Shown in pieces: positions 12,675 to 21,291 of a stretch of 64,000 bases of DNA. The position numbers were made by a program, and so were the translations under genes. The stretch's first letter is position 1. Every line of letters begins with the position of its first letter. Origin of the DNA: Homalodisca vitripennis (Eukaryota > Arthropoda > Insecta > Hemiptera > Cicadellidae); NCBI RefSeq assembly GCF_021130785.1, contig NC_060207.1, positions 103,094,001 to 103,158,000 on the forward strand, in the 5' to 3' direction. The notes beneath the pieces are model-generated. The model worked only from the letters and a program-made list of their open reading frames with translations. It had not been told where the DNA came from and searched no databases.

Positions 12675-15600
12675 TTAATTTCAATAAACATTGAATCACA
12701 AAAAGTACTTGCTCCTCCGGGACTCGAACCCGGATCTCTCACTTGCCGGGTGAATGTGCTACCATTACACCACAGACCCCTTACTTTTTACGATTCAATT
12801 ATTTTGTATTTCATTATAAATTATAAAATTTCATTATAAAATTATATGTGTTTCAATAACTAAACTAACATATGATCGGAAGACCAAATACCTGTCAAAA
12901 ACTTTTGTTTAGATTAAATTTGTATAAATGGCAATAGCCTTATTTAATTTCAATAAACATTGAAACACAAAAAGTACTTGCTCCTCCGGGACTCGAACCC
13001 GGATCTCTCACTTGCCGGGTGAATGTGCTACCATTACACCACAGAGCCCTTACTTTTTACGATTCAATTATTTTGTATTTGGCCGTATCTGTCACATATG
13101 TGTTTCATTAACTAAACTAACATATGATCGGAAGACCAAATACCTGTCAAATGACTTTTGTTTAGATTAAATTTGTATAAATGGCAATAGCCTTATTTAA
13201 TTTCAATAAACATTGAATCAGAAAAAGTACTTGCTCCGCCGGGACTTGAACCCGGATCTCTCACTTGCCGGGTGAATGTGCTACCATTACACCACAGAGC
13301 CCTTACTTTTTACGATTCAATTATTTTGTATTTGGCCGTATCTGTCACATATGTGTTTCATTAACTAAACTAACATATGATCGGAAGACCAAATACCTGT
13401 CAAATGACTTTTGTTTAGATTAAATTTGTATAAATGGCAATAGCCTTATTTAATTTCAATAAAAATTGAATAAAAAAAAGTACTTGCTCCGCCGGGACTC
13501 AAAATTATATATATATATGTATTTATATATAAATACATATACATTGTTAGACCAGCAACAGAGTGTCAGTTTACCAGTTTACACTGAAATTGTAAATAGC
13601 AGCAAACTTATAAAGTGTAACATTATGTTTTTACATATAATTTCACCCAAACTTCTGCCATTGTCCAATTACTACTGGAAATTATAGAAGGGAATCTGTA
13701 ACTAATGTACCTGTAACCTATTACAGGAGGCACAAGTTTTTAAATCAAATAATTATATACCTAAAAACATTATTACTTCGTAAGTTTAAACATTTTACTA
13801 GTATTTACAAAAATATATTATAATAACAAAGCTAGATATCCTTCAAGCATTGAAAATTACAAAATCACATTCAATCTTACAAAATATTTTTTCACCACAG
13901 CTGTTTTTACATTTTACTAATATTCTACCGAAATCGTTGTTTAAACCCTTTTAGAACAAGTGGGCTATTTATAGCCTGCAAAGTGTGTTATCCAAGAAGA
14001 TGATTTGGGCTATATGTAGCCCGCAATAGTCTTACCAAAAAAGACAAGCAGGTTTTCTGTAGCCCAAATTTGTATGTTTATGAGTGAGTAAACACTGCAA
14101 AAATATGATTCTCTATGTTAATGTATGTGCTATGACCTTTCTACAAATATTTTATGCAGTCATGTTGGTAACGTAAGTTATCAACATCACGTTACTTCAA
14201 CTGTGTCTTCAGACAGGTAGTTGTGTTGTGTATTTATATGTTTCGCCTTTATTTTCCAACCATTCAACACCAAATTCTAAACTCTTATATACCATAAAGT
14301 AAGAAACTGAAACATGTTGTTTTCCATTGTAAAATTTGTCTTTGTTCTTATAAGAAACTTATATCAAACAAAAAAATTAAAACACAAACCCAAAAGAAAT
14401 AAAGTAAAATTTTTGATAATTTTATACCCAATCAAATTATTATTCATTAGTGTTGACAATTTTATTGTGAATAATAGGATGACAATTATATGTGTATCTT
14501 TTTAATACTAGACTTATAATGTATCTATAAAAGGTTTCCTATATTCACCTCTGTCTTCTTCAATGCACCCTTTTGAAAATAAGTACATGAAACAAATATT
14601 TTTGTCCTGAAAGGTAAAAATATCAAGTGATAGAAATTTTTAATCAATATTAAGATTTAAGGAAAAGTATCAAAGCTGATGTTCAGTTCCAGTGACAAGG
14701 AAGTTAAAATACTCATTGTGTCTGCTTACAACAGGTGAAACCGATCCTATACACCCCCTCCTACCACTTGGCCACTGAATCCGGTGTTTTCACATGCAGC
14801 TGGTATATTCCGTAGTTGAAAATAATTTTTTTTTCTCTTCAAATATTAGTTACATATCAGTTTCCAGTTCCTTAATGAATGATACAGTTTATATTTGTTA
14901 CTTTTAATTTATCTTTCTAACCTGTGCTTGAAAGAGTATAATTGCTTTTATTATTAAGGATCCGGCAGATCCTAAATATGTTGAAGTCTGTTCATCACTT
15001 TTTCCAAAGATGGAAAAAAGAAAGGTCACAGAGATATGAAACTCTGTACATTGGTTTCTCTTGATCAAGGAAACAACCGTATTGATTTTTCATTGTATGA
15101 GTTTTTATTTGTCTATTTTCAAGTATGAATTTTGTTGTGTCTATTATTATAATTTCTTGATATATTAGATTGCAATATTAACCTTTTCTTAGGTTTGGCA
15201 CATGAAGAAATTTTTGATATCAGTTCTTGTAATATAGTGTTCATTTGTTACAACATATAATGGTATCAAATGTCCAAAATCTTGTTAACGTTTTAAATAT
15301 TCTACTGTCAACAATGAGGTATAAACAAAGAATCCTGGAGCAATATGATACTCCTCTTCTCAGTTATCATCCCTAAGTTCAGGGTGAGATACTATACTAT
15401 TAAAATAGATGAATTAAACAAAATTTAATATAATAATGAAACTTAAAACTTACTTTATAACCTGTCATGTCAGGTAGAATACTCTGAGGCAGGACTTTCT
15501 TGTGTAAGGTGCCTTCGGTTTTAAAGCATCTGATGGTAGTGAGCACTGGTTCCAACTTGTAGTAGGTACCAAACTTGCCATCTTTGCTGAGTTGATAAGT

Positions 15601-18600
15601 CTTCACCGTGCCTACAAATATAAAAAGTATGTTTTATATGATTTTTTCAGTGCACAAAAAACCCTTAGAGTTTTTACCTTAGTGTTCATACTTACTTTTA
15701 AAGGTTTATACAGTCATTGTAATGACTACCATCTAAGTTTTTTGATTCCCACCACATTGAAAAACAAAATCGGTGTGTTTGGTTTAACATTTGAAAACTA
15801 AAGATAGTTAGTTCTACATAGCAAAGCCAATATTTCAAGATTGATCTTGTATTTATTTTTTCCTAATTAATATAAAAAAATTTCAACACTTTTTTTAGTG
15901 TTAAAACTGGGTAAGTTTTTTGATAATAACAAATTTCGGCCCACTCGGATAAATAAGTTTGGTTTCAACCCAGTGCCCTTTAGTCGGAGGTTAAAAAAAA
16001 TTATGCATCTTTTTGGGCGTGAACCACTCGCTTACTATAATGGACTCAATAACAATCACATTCCAATAAAGATAAAGTTATTGTTTTATTTAGTGTAGAT
16101 ACAGAAGAGCATTATTTAACTGAAATACAATAGTTTTTAATACAATACTATACAATTTAGATACCTTACTCACCTTCTAGTCGTCAACATTAAGGCATGA
16201 TGATAACAGAGCAGAGAAATTCTTAGCTACTTTTTCTCATTCTTTAGTTCTATTACGAAACTCTGTAATATGGATGGTTTTGTAGATGATTTTAAATATT
16301 ATTATTTAAACCAATAAAAACAAAACTATTGCACATTACATGTGTCCCTTTCTACTGACTGTCCTATGGGTTATAATTAATATGTGCCGTTGATATTGCT
16401 GTGGTTCATTTACATAAAGTACTAATGATAACCAATCGCCTTAACAATCAAAATTATTTTATGAAATTAGATCAATTTATAATAATTTATTTATTATTAC
16501 TATTAATAACTAAAAAATATCTAAATACATATTATTTACATCAGTTATTTTTCATGCACAACACAAATAGTTTATTCTTGGAAGTTACCCGTGAAAGGGC
16601 AACATATAGTTGTCCATGTAAAGAACACTGAATGTTTAAAATATAGTCCTGCAACATTAAATGATTAAGATTAAGTCACCCTGTGACTTTATTAATGGTC
16701 ATTGAAAAAGACCATTTCACAGGAAATTGCAGCTGCTTAAATTGGAAAGGTAAACCTTTAAGAATTAATGTAATCAGAGAAATCAAAACAGTTTCTCCAA
16801 TTCCACATCCAGTCAGTACTGTGCATTCTATTATGTAGGTTTGTAAACATTTTACCAGAAATCGTGTACCGTTGCATAATTTAGGGGGATTAACGTTATG
16901 TAGTAAAATGACAGAACACACTATTATCAACACAAAATTAATTATGTGGAGGTATTCCAGAAGACTACAAAGAATTCAGGAATTCTGTAGTAAAATGAAC
17001 TGCCTCACCAAGATCTTGCACAGTGTCTACAGAGTAGTATGTTTGCGTCTGTAAATCAACTTTTGAAAGAATCCAAGTATTTACTTTGCCTACTTGTTCG
17101 ATTGTAGGTGATAGAATTGCTCTCTCTCTCTCACTCTCTGAAACAAGCTTTAGTCTTACAACTTATGTTATTGGTTTTAAGATATACTTTGTCGAACTAT
17201 TCTTGAATGTCATTTACCAGAATACATAGGTTTCCATTGTACAGATTAATTCTACCATTGACTTGTGGAAAATTTCCATTACCAATTTCGAGCCACAATT
17301 CTGCAAAACACCTGTTTTAATGAGTAGACAAAGAAACTCTCATATTAACCTTATTTGTTTGTTTAGTAGGAAGGTACACATAGTTTTTGAAAAACATAAC
17401 TTTTTTAATATCTGGCAGGAAAAAACTTTCAATCAAACCAAAACACCTATTTATGTTCAGATTTGTCAAAACAAACAAGTAATACTGCACATATACTTAC
17501 AATAACATAATTTGGGTTATGTTACCTTGCTATCAAAGTTTTATCATTTTGTATTACCGTATAAGTTACTTTACCTAATAAAAACAACCTTTGTCAAGAT
17601 TAAATTGTTGTAAATTGATTAAAATATAAAATGTTTTTCTTTACTACGTTACAACAATAACTCCTACATTTGAGGATCTAAAAGTATATTAAGGTAAGGT
17701 GGTAACTCTACTAATCGGTTTAACTTAACTATAGTTCATCTTGGATTTTATTATTACACTTCGCAATGAAGTGTGGTATAATGCCAGATCGACCAATCAG
17801 AGCACAGGTGCTGTTATTTGTTCAACCAAAACACACGGGCTTTTAACCAAAACACGCAGGCTTTTAAACGTAATACCTATCTACCAAAATTATTCGCTTT
17901 TAATAGTAATTTGACCTGATATTTACATATCTTAATGCATTGATATGGATACTTTATTGGGCAAATAGTTTCGGAAATGCTATTAAAAAAGTAAACTTTA
18001 AAAGATGAAAATTTTTATTATTGGTTGTTCTTTAGAGATAAATATATGCCACCACAGACTTATTATATCAATATTTGAACTATACAAACCTTTTTCTACT
18101 TTATATTATTGAAATATTGATGTATCATACCTAGGAACCTGTCCTAGTCCATAATGAAGCCGACAGTGAAAACCACATCAAAATCCGTTGAGTAGTTTAC
18201 AAAGTATTGATGCACAGACGGACCACCAAAAAAAGCTACTTTAATTTATACTATGTATTTATAACCTTATTTGTAACAACTAAACTGAACAAACAGGTTT
18301 TTAATTTAGTTTGTGCTCATAAATTTAATTGCCTCTAATGTTAATCAATGATTGTAGTAGTAAATAAGTTGTCAAACTGGAATCAAGTCTTAACCTAGAA
18401 CGAAAACAGTAATACGTTTCTCTTCTAGAAATACCATAGAAAGTTATTTAAATTTGTTATTGAATGTTATTTTCACAATCTCAGGGGGGTGAGGAATGGT
18501 CTCCATGGCCTGGTTCCACAACTGTCATATTTAATACAAGGAAAACTCCAACTTTATGTAATATTAATTGACAAATAAGTTATTTAATTTATAGCAGTTA

Positions 18601-19792
18601 TTTTGAGTTTTGAGAGCATTAAGGACATCACACCCATCTCTCAAGTAATTATTACATAAAATGTTACACTCAAAATTTAGTTATCCAATAAAAGAGGACA
18701 GAAATGCTTTATACTATATAAATAACTATTAAATATTAGTACTTACAGTTTTTAACCCTGCTTTAATTTAATTATTAGGTTTTTAATTATGTTATACACA
18801 TCATTGTTGAACTTTACTGCTAATACTCATTAGGATACTATTATGTTTTTCTTCTTCAATCAAAGGAGAGGCTTATATTCAAATACCTATAATACTCTAT
18901 TTAATTTTTTGACATTGTCTACTGCATACCTGTAAATTTATGCTTAACAACAATGAAAATATTTTCTTTTCTTTGTAATAACTATTTTTCTCTTTTTAAA
19001 GTATATCTTCTTATGTATTGCAATATATTATTATAATAAAATTTGTATTGTACAAAAACATTCTCTTTCAAGATTAAAATGAGAGGAAAAGAAGAGTACG
19101 CACTGTACTTTATATCACACAAAAAATGTAAATTCGCTGGATAAATTACAAAAATACTAAGCAGTGAAAAATAAAGCTTTACATTTTTTAGAAGATAGCT
19201 TCATACAATTACTATTTAATACATAATCAATTCCAGACTGACTTACCATTATAATAGTCTATCCTACTTGAGCCCTGGCTATTGTCATACCAAGCTTCAA
19301 ACGGTTCAGATATCTCAGCATACGGGATCTGGAGCATTCCTCTCACAATGTATGCTGACGGCCACTTGGGTACATCCTCAACATCGACATCATCAGCTGA
19401 AACATCATCTGATATCCTTAATTTCATCTACATTTAAACTTATGCTGTCTCTTGGGAATAATTAATTAATTAATAAAGAATGCATAATAATAATGTAAAT
19501 TAAGATATTTTTAATCTTGTGAATAATTTTAAATCTGTATTTGAACTTCCGTATCTTTTAGGAAATTAATTAATGAAGAGTTCACAATAATTTAGTGAAT
19601 TAAGATATTTTCAATCTTGAGAATAATTTTAAATTTTTGTATTTGAACTTTAGTTAGAACATATAAAAAATAACAGGTTTTAACAATTTTAGTACTGTAT
19701 GTTATATGTTATTTACCTGATATTAGACGAGCCCTAAGAGAGGCAAACATTAAAAATAAGCAGAGCCACATATTGGGATTTCTCATAAACAT
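231..19792 (-). CDS. 26-29-p: 26-29 kDa proteinase (C1A cysteine protease), copy A; 3' end outside window
   Basis: Nine exons can be joined in one frame: 19792-19717, 19408-19247, 15611-15454, 9992-9897, 9508-9382, 7921-7717, 3474-3248, 1069-969 and 362-231, about 428 codons before the gene leaves the window. Each junction has GT/AG ends and compatible phase. The order is a hydrophobic signal peptide, the N-terminal domain typical of the insect 26-29 kDa proteinase ([14 protein letters not shown]), an I29-type propeptide, the catalytic cysteine motif [10 protein letters not shown] and the C1A motif RGCNGG. The His and Asn exons must lie left of base 1; their equivalents are seen in copy B. 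Family knowledge: a secreted or lysosomal cathepsin-L-like endopeptidase, made as a pro-enzyme. Intron 3 carries a DD41D transposon and a tRNA-like array, intron 6 a mariner. No frame lesion was found, so the copy looks functional. The assignment is by eye, but the N-terminal domain makes it specific. Confidence 0.88.
969..1069 (-). CDS. 26-29-p: copy A exon 8: catalytic cysteine
   Basis: 101 bases, acceptor GTTCCAG, donor CAG/GTCTGC. Encodes [19 protein letters not shown] with the oxyanion Gln and nucleophile Cys of papain-family proteases, and ends TLSEQ. Copy B has the same exon at 41604-41504. Confidence 0.9.
2192..2252. repeat. poly-T run of 61 bases
   Basis: An uninterrupted T tract inside the intron between exons 7 and 8 of copy A. 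It may be the tail of a minus-strand retroposed fragment or a slipped homopolymer. It is not present at the equivalent place in copy B. Confidence 0.85.
2560..2880. repeat. dispersed repeat R1, copy in member A
   Basis: Shares a run of matching blocks (tcacttctgg, cagcagaaac, gatggatgtccag, tggtacatcaata-like) with 42565-42800 in member B and with 32510-32640 outside the duplication. Minus-strand translations of the three copies are alike ([10 protein letters not shown] and [10 protein letters not shown] in the duplicated copies), so it may derive from a coding element I cannot name. Confidence 0.5.
3248..3474 (-). CDS. 26-29-p: copy A exon 7: end of propeptide and mature N-terminus
   Basis: 227 bases, acceptor CTATAG, donor AAAG/GTTAG. 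Contains [16 protein letters not shown] (propeptide end) and [17 protein letters not shown], the usual start of a mature C1A protease. The last base plus exon 8 forms the Asp codon before QGNCGSCW. Confidence 0.88.
4013..4693. other. segment private to copy A, with a GC-rich core
   Basis: At the corresponding place copy B has only about 70 unrelated bases (43839-43908). The core 4430-4570 is strikingly GC-rich for this window (CCGCGCGAGC, AGAGGCCGCGCAGG) and is open on the minus strand for 76 and 85 codons in two frames. I do not recognise either translation. It is probably an inserted mobile fragment. Confidence 0.5.
5150..5740 (-). pseudogene. non-LTR retrotransposon, 3' end relic
   Basis: On the minus strand frames give [39 protein letters not shown] and [13 protein letters not shown] before a stop. 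HxYxTR followed by a YNxLPxxI-like line and a final helix is the usual C-terminus of Jockey/CR1-type ORF2 proteins. Upstream sequence (VRFCKGPFF) fits but is broken. Copy B lacks about 930 bases here (A 5145-6080 versus B 48640-48680), so it probably inserted after duplication or was lost from B. Confidence 0.65.
6361..7615 (+). mobile_element. mariner (DD34D) element, defective
   Basis: Ends are inverted repeats (left CAAGGTGTGTTCAAAAAGTG; right is its near-exact complement) flanked by TA on both sides (6359-6360, 7616-7617). The uninterrupted site is visible in copy B at 48965-48966, where CTCATACACTTTGC has a single TA. Length 1255, close to a full mariner of about 1.3 kb. It sits in intron 6 of copy A, on the strand opposite to the gene. 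Confidence 0.93.
6558..7545 (+). pseudogene. mariner transposase, broken
   Basis: The frame begins [15 protein letters not shown], meets a TAA near 6604, then runs open from 6632 ([20 protein letters not shown], helix-turn-helix; [11 protein letters not shown] linker). Catalytic blocks are [21 protein letters not shown] and [17 protein letters not shown], with 34 residues between the last two aspartates. After FFDCRG the frame is lost near 7170 and roughly 50 residues of the family are missing; a second shift occurs near 7470. No functional transposase is encoded. Confidence 0.88.
7717..7921 (-). CDS. 26-29-p: copy A exon 6: start of inhibitor (I29-like) propeptide
   Basis: 205 bases, acceptor TTCAG, donor ATGAG/GTAAGT. 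It reads [32 protein letters not shown] and [16 protein letters not shown]. The AWLNYKQEF...RKNIF spacing matches the cathepsin propeptide ERFNIN-type helix, which blocks the active site until cleaved. Copy B has the same exon at 49293-49089 with five obvious residue changes. Confidence 0.87.
9382..9508 (-). CDS. 26-29-p: copy A exon 5: N-terminal domain, end
   Basis: Bounded by TTTACAG and GTAAGT; reads [19 protein letters not shown], then [12 protein letters not shown] and FQVED, leaving one base that joins exon 6. It lies about 107 bases past the point where homology with copy B stops (A 9275 / B 50696). Confidence 0.8.
9897..9992 (-). CDS. 26-29-p: copy A exon 4: N-terminal domain, continued
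   Basis: A 96-base phase-0 exon (32 codons) beginning [18 protein letters not shown] and ending FTVYLFWK, bounded by TTCAG and GTAAAC. It is separated from exon 3 by about 5.5 kb holding a DD41D transposon and the tRNA-like array. No copy B equivalent is in the window. Confidence 0.78.
10200..10260. repeat. (TA)n microsatellite
   Basis: About 30 TA units directly abut the left end of the DD41D element; (TA)n resumes at 12632-12661 on its right. The element evidently inserted into a TA tract. Confidence 0.9.
10261..10708 (+). repeat. left long terminal inverted repeat of DD41D element
   Basis: Matches the complement of about 12187-12631 with few substitutions, from CAGGGTGTATATTATG at the tip through an AATTTACCAGTTTTTATTAC block at the inner edge. 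Together they could form a hairpin hundreds of bases long in the pre-mRNA. Confidence 0.85.
11012..12081 (+). pseudogene. DD41D transposase, broken
   Basis: ATG at 11012 ([19 protein letters not shown]) is the likely start. It continues through a helix-turn-helix region ([29 protein letters not shown]) to a TAA at 11402-11404; the same frame resumes after it ([24 protein letters not shown]). Near 11597 a missing base in an A run shifts frame, after which [11 protein letters not shown] and [17 protein letters not shown] follow to a stop at 12079-12081. The residue expected as the second catalytic Asp is Asn (QQN); 41 residues separate it from the Asp of SPID. The nonsense codon, frameshift and active-site change make it dead. 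Confidence 0.87.
12187..12631 (-). repeat. right long terminal inverted repeat of DD41D element
   Basis: Inverted partner of 10261-10708; outer tip CATAATATACACCCTG. Contains the same inner landmarks (ATGGTTCTTGCC complement, CGGCAGGACGTCCCCC complement). Confidence 0.85.
12710..12779 (-). tRNA. tRNA-like unit 1 (anticodon GGC, atypical)
   Basis: The minus strand folds as a cloverleaf: D arm GTGTAATGGTAGCAC, anticodon stem TTCAC/GTGAG with loop CCGGCAA, and T arm CCGGG-TTCGAGT-CCCGG. The internal Pol III A-box-like TGGTGTAATGGTAGC and B box GGTTCGAGTCC are present, and a T5 tract lies just downstream. The acceptor stem is poorly paired (5' side altered relative to units 2 and 3). Base 33 is C rather than U, and an Ala-GGC tRNA is not normal in eukaryotes, so a true tRNA gene is unlikely. 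Confidence 0.55.
12979..13048 (-). tRNA. tRNA-like unit 2
   Basis: Same fold as unit 1 with acceptor GGCTCTG against AGGAGCA: five inner pairs, first and last mismatched. The B box is perfect and the T5 Pol III stop lies on the minus strand at 12973-12969. Flanking bases can extend the acceptor stem (AAAAAGTA with TACTTTTT). Confidence 0.55.
13232..13301 (-). tRNA. tRNA-like unit 3
   Basis: As unit 2, but the 3' acceptor strand is CGGAGCA, restoring the seventh pair, so it may be closest to the ancestral form. The B box has one change (GGTTCAAGTCC), which would weaken TFIIIC binding. Confidence 0.52.
13485..13500 (-). repeat. tRNA-like unit 4, truncated
   Basis: Only the 3' end remains (TTGCTCCGCCGGGACTC on the plus strand, preceded by the usual aaaaagtac); the array is cut off by AT-rich sequence. 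Confidence 0.7.
13510..15450. other. rest of intron 3, copy A
   Basis: Apart from the palindrome cluster near 14000, nothing coding or structured is recognised; AT-rich sequence with short ORFs only. Confidence 0.5.
13947..14060. repeat. palindrome-rich terminus resembling a piggyBac-like end
   Basis: ACCCTTTTAGAACAAGTGGG opens onto repeated palindromic motifs: GGGCTATTTATAGCC, GGGCTATATGTAGCCC and CTGTAGCCC. The layout (CCCTTT tip, then GGG-N-CCC palindromes) parallels the ends of the piggyBac at 28650-31045, whose motif is GGGACATATGTCCC. No matching opposite end or transposase was found. Confidence 0.4.
15454..15611 (-). CDS. 26-29-p: copy A exon 3: N-terminal domain, continued
   Basis: Starts after TTTGTAG and completes the Gly codon of exon 2 ([11 protein letters not shown]), then reads GTYYKLEPV and ends LPDMTGYK before GTAAGT. 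The 158-base length gives the phase needed by both neighbours. This part lies outside the protease fold and is specific to the 26-29 kDa proteinase group. It is far too long to be a normal cathepsin L propeptide. Confidence 0.82.
16545..17375 (-). pseudogene. Helitron Rep/helicase, C-terminal relic
   Basis: Minus-strand frames give in order [90 protein letters not shown] and [13 protein letters not shown]. These are the late helicase motifs of Helitron (PIF1-type) proteins in the right order. Stops and frameshifts break it several times. It lies within intron 2 of copy A, same strand. No terminal hairpin was identified, so element ends are undefined. Confidence 0.85.
17755..18245. repeat. probable interspersed repeat
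   Basis: Opens with a small hairpin (CACTTCGCAATGAAGTG) and ends with ATCAAAATCCGTTGAGTAGT, then CACAGACGGACC. That phrase is common to many insect repeats of Helitron or SINE type. Family not determined. Confidence 0.4.
18250..19240. other. intron 2 remainder, copy A
   Basis: AT-rich; no coding motif, repeat or structured element recognised. Confidence 0.5.
19247..19408 (-). CDS. 26-29-p: copy A exon 2: N-terminal domain, first part
   Basis: An acidic stretch ([10 protein letters not shown]) is followed by [20 protein letters not shown] and SRIDYYNG, the hallmark of the insect 26-29 kDa proteinase N-terminal domain. The donor is AATG/GTAAGT at 19247. The acceptor is ambiguous: AG ending at 19409 (exon from 19408) or at 19397 (exon from 19396) both keep frame and differ by four residues. 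A third AG about 20 bases upstream would give a stop. Confidence 0.82.
19717..19792 (-). CDS. 26-29-p: copy A exon 1: start codon and signal peptide
   Basis: ATG at 19792-19790 followed by 25 codons; the core [12 protein letters not shown] is a clear hydrophobic signal peptide. The exon ends TCAG/GTAAAT, leaving one base of the next codon. The next methionine (19786-19784) could also start the protein without losing the signal core. Secretion or lysosomal targeting fits the family. Confidence 0.75.
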
Positions 19793-19912
19793 TTGAAGCG
19801 TAACCAGCAAAATAAGACTAAAGGAAACCACTCAGTTGGATATTCATTTATAAATCACAAAATATAAGTAACACAAAAATTACAAACTATAATCACATAT
19901 CTGGGCAGATTG

Positions 19913-19956
19913 GACTGAAACAAAAGCAGATCACTAGATAAGCAGTTATATTTATA
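19913..19956 (-). promoter_or_regulatory. putative core promoter of copy A
   Basis: On the minus strand TATAAATA lies at 19956-19949 and an initiator-like TCAGTC at 19918-19913, giving a 5' UTR of about 125 bases before the ATG. The TATA-to-initiator spacing (40) is longer than the usual 30, so one of the two elements may be chance in AT-rich DNA. Confidence 0.35.
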
Positions 19957-20256
19957 CGATCAGTGGTTGGTTAGTCCTTTTCCTCATTTGGTCTGTGGTT
20001 GGTATGGATTGTACAATTGATTAAGTGTGGATTGTGGTTACTTCATATATATCTCCTGTAAAACAAAGAGCATTTCTGGCAGTTTTGAATTAATACAATA
20101 AATAATTATGAACTATTGACTTTAAATGATATGTAAATGTATAAATCCAGATGAGATTCATAAGATAACATTCAATACCAGAAATAAAAGATATATAAAG
20201 TCCTAAATGAAAGTTAATTAATTAAGACAATGTGTGATGAAATATCACCTAAATAA

Positions 20257-20296
20257 TATTCAGATGGATCTATATTTATTTAGATCCATCTGAATA
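20257..20296. repeat. perfect 15-bp inverted repeat with 10-base loop
   Basis: TATTCAGATGGATCT pairs exactly with AGATCCATCTGAATA. About 300 bases upstream of the proposed promoter of copy A. Confidence 0.8.
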
Positions 20297-20351
20297 AATA
20301 TAGATCATGTAAAAATATATAATTTACCAAAAATATACCAATTCTCAAATG

Positions 20352-20386
20352 TTATGTAACGTTCAGATCTACTGAATGTTACATAA
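20352..20386. repeat. second hairpin, 15-bp arms
   Basis: TTATGTAACGTTCAG and CTGAATGTTACATAA pair with a single G-T-type mismatch around a five-base loop. Confidence 0.78.
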
Positions 20387-20936
20387 GCCTTAAACTAACT
20401 TAATATGAGCGATGTCTGATACTTCTAATATTTAAAACCATGCACTCAAAACACTAAGTAAAATGGTATTTTTCCCACAGCTAACATTATATCATCTCAA
20501 TAGGATTTTCCATGAAGGCTTTGATGTGAATGAAAATTAAGGTGCGATAAGTTACCAGGGAGTTTGGAGCTTAAGGAATACCTCACAATAAACAGTGGGT
20601 ACATCCACAGAATATTTTTCTAGAAATTATTGGCCTTCACCAATGATAAAGACATTTTTCATTTAATATCCTTAGCATTTGAGATAGGACATACTATTGT
20701 TGTACTTGACATAGTAATGTGGAAAAAAAATTGTCGAATTTTAAAATCTCAAAAATATTCTATGTTAAATTAAATATTCTTTTTACAGTTCAGATGTGCT
20801 AATAGAACCGTACCAATTCTCAAATAGTTTAATAATATGTGTCTTATGCGACTTCAGTATTTTATAAATTTAAACACTAAAGGGGTAGAATCCTGAAACC
20901 TAAGAGGTTGAGCAGTAGTGAAGTGCCACTACGAGT

Positions 20937-20941
<5 letters not shown>

Positions 20942-20969
<28 letters not shown>
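20942..20969. repeat. (TA)n microsatellite
   Basis: About 14 TA units following CACTACGAGTTTTTT. Confidence 0.85.
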
Positions 20970-20977
<8 letters not shown>

Positions 20978-21291
20978 AAATAAAATAATAATCCCAGTAA
21001 ATAAAGTTTATTACAGGACATAATTTATGACTCTCAACAAGTGATTTCACAACAAAGTCATACAGTCATTTCACGTCATACAGTGTTAGCATAAATCTGC
21101 TCGGACACCTGCATTTTCTATAATGATCTGACAAACAATTTGTTGTCACATGATTGGAATACCTTGCTTAATAATGAAAAAGTATTCTCTACCCAAAAGT
21201 TTTGTCATGCATTTTTCTTCATTTTACATAATAAATTGACAATTTTTTACACAGTGACAAAGCAACGTTCCAAAGTATATAAAATATTTAA

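Larger units (their letters stand above)
12680..13500 (-). repeat. tandem array of tRNA-like units
   Basis: Three complete units and the start of a fourth repeat with spacing 269, 253 and 253 bases. Each unit is a tRNA-like minus-strand sequence flanked by an inverted repeat of about 18 bases (left attgaatcacaaaaagta, right tactttttacgattcaat), then a spacer with CATATGATCGGAAGACC. The fourth unit stops abruptly at 13500 in GGGACTC and is followed by AT repeats. It lies in intron 3 of copy A. I see no other copy in the window. Confidence 0.85.

Noticed and set aside
12700..13310. Functional Ala-GGC tRNA gene cluster
   Set aside because: C at base 33, mismatched acceptor ends, and an anticodon that eukaryotic nuclear genomes do not normally use; better described as tRNA-like.
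12680..13500. CRISPR-like array
   Set aside because: The repeats are about 253 bases with tRNA-like cores and no unique spacers; the host is a eukaryote.
19227..19427. ATG at 19427 as the true start of copy A
   Set aside because: It would lack a signal peptide; the upstream exon at 19792 supplies one and splices in frame.
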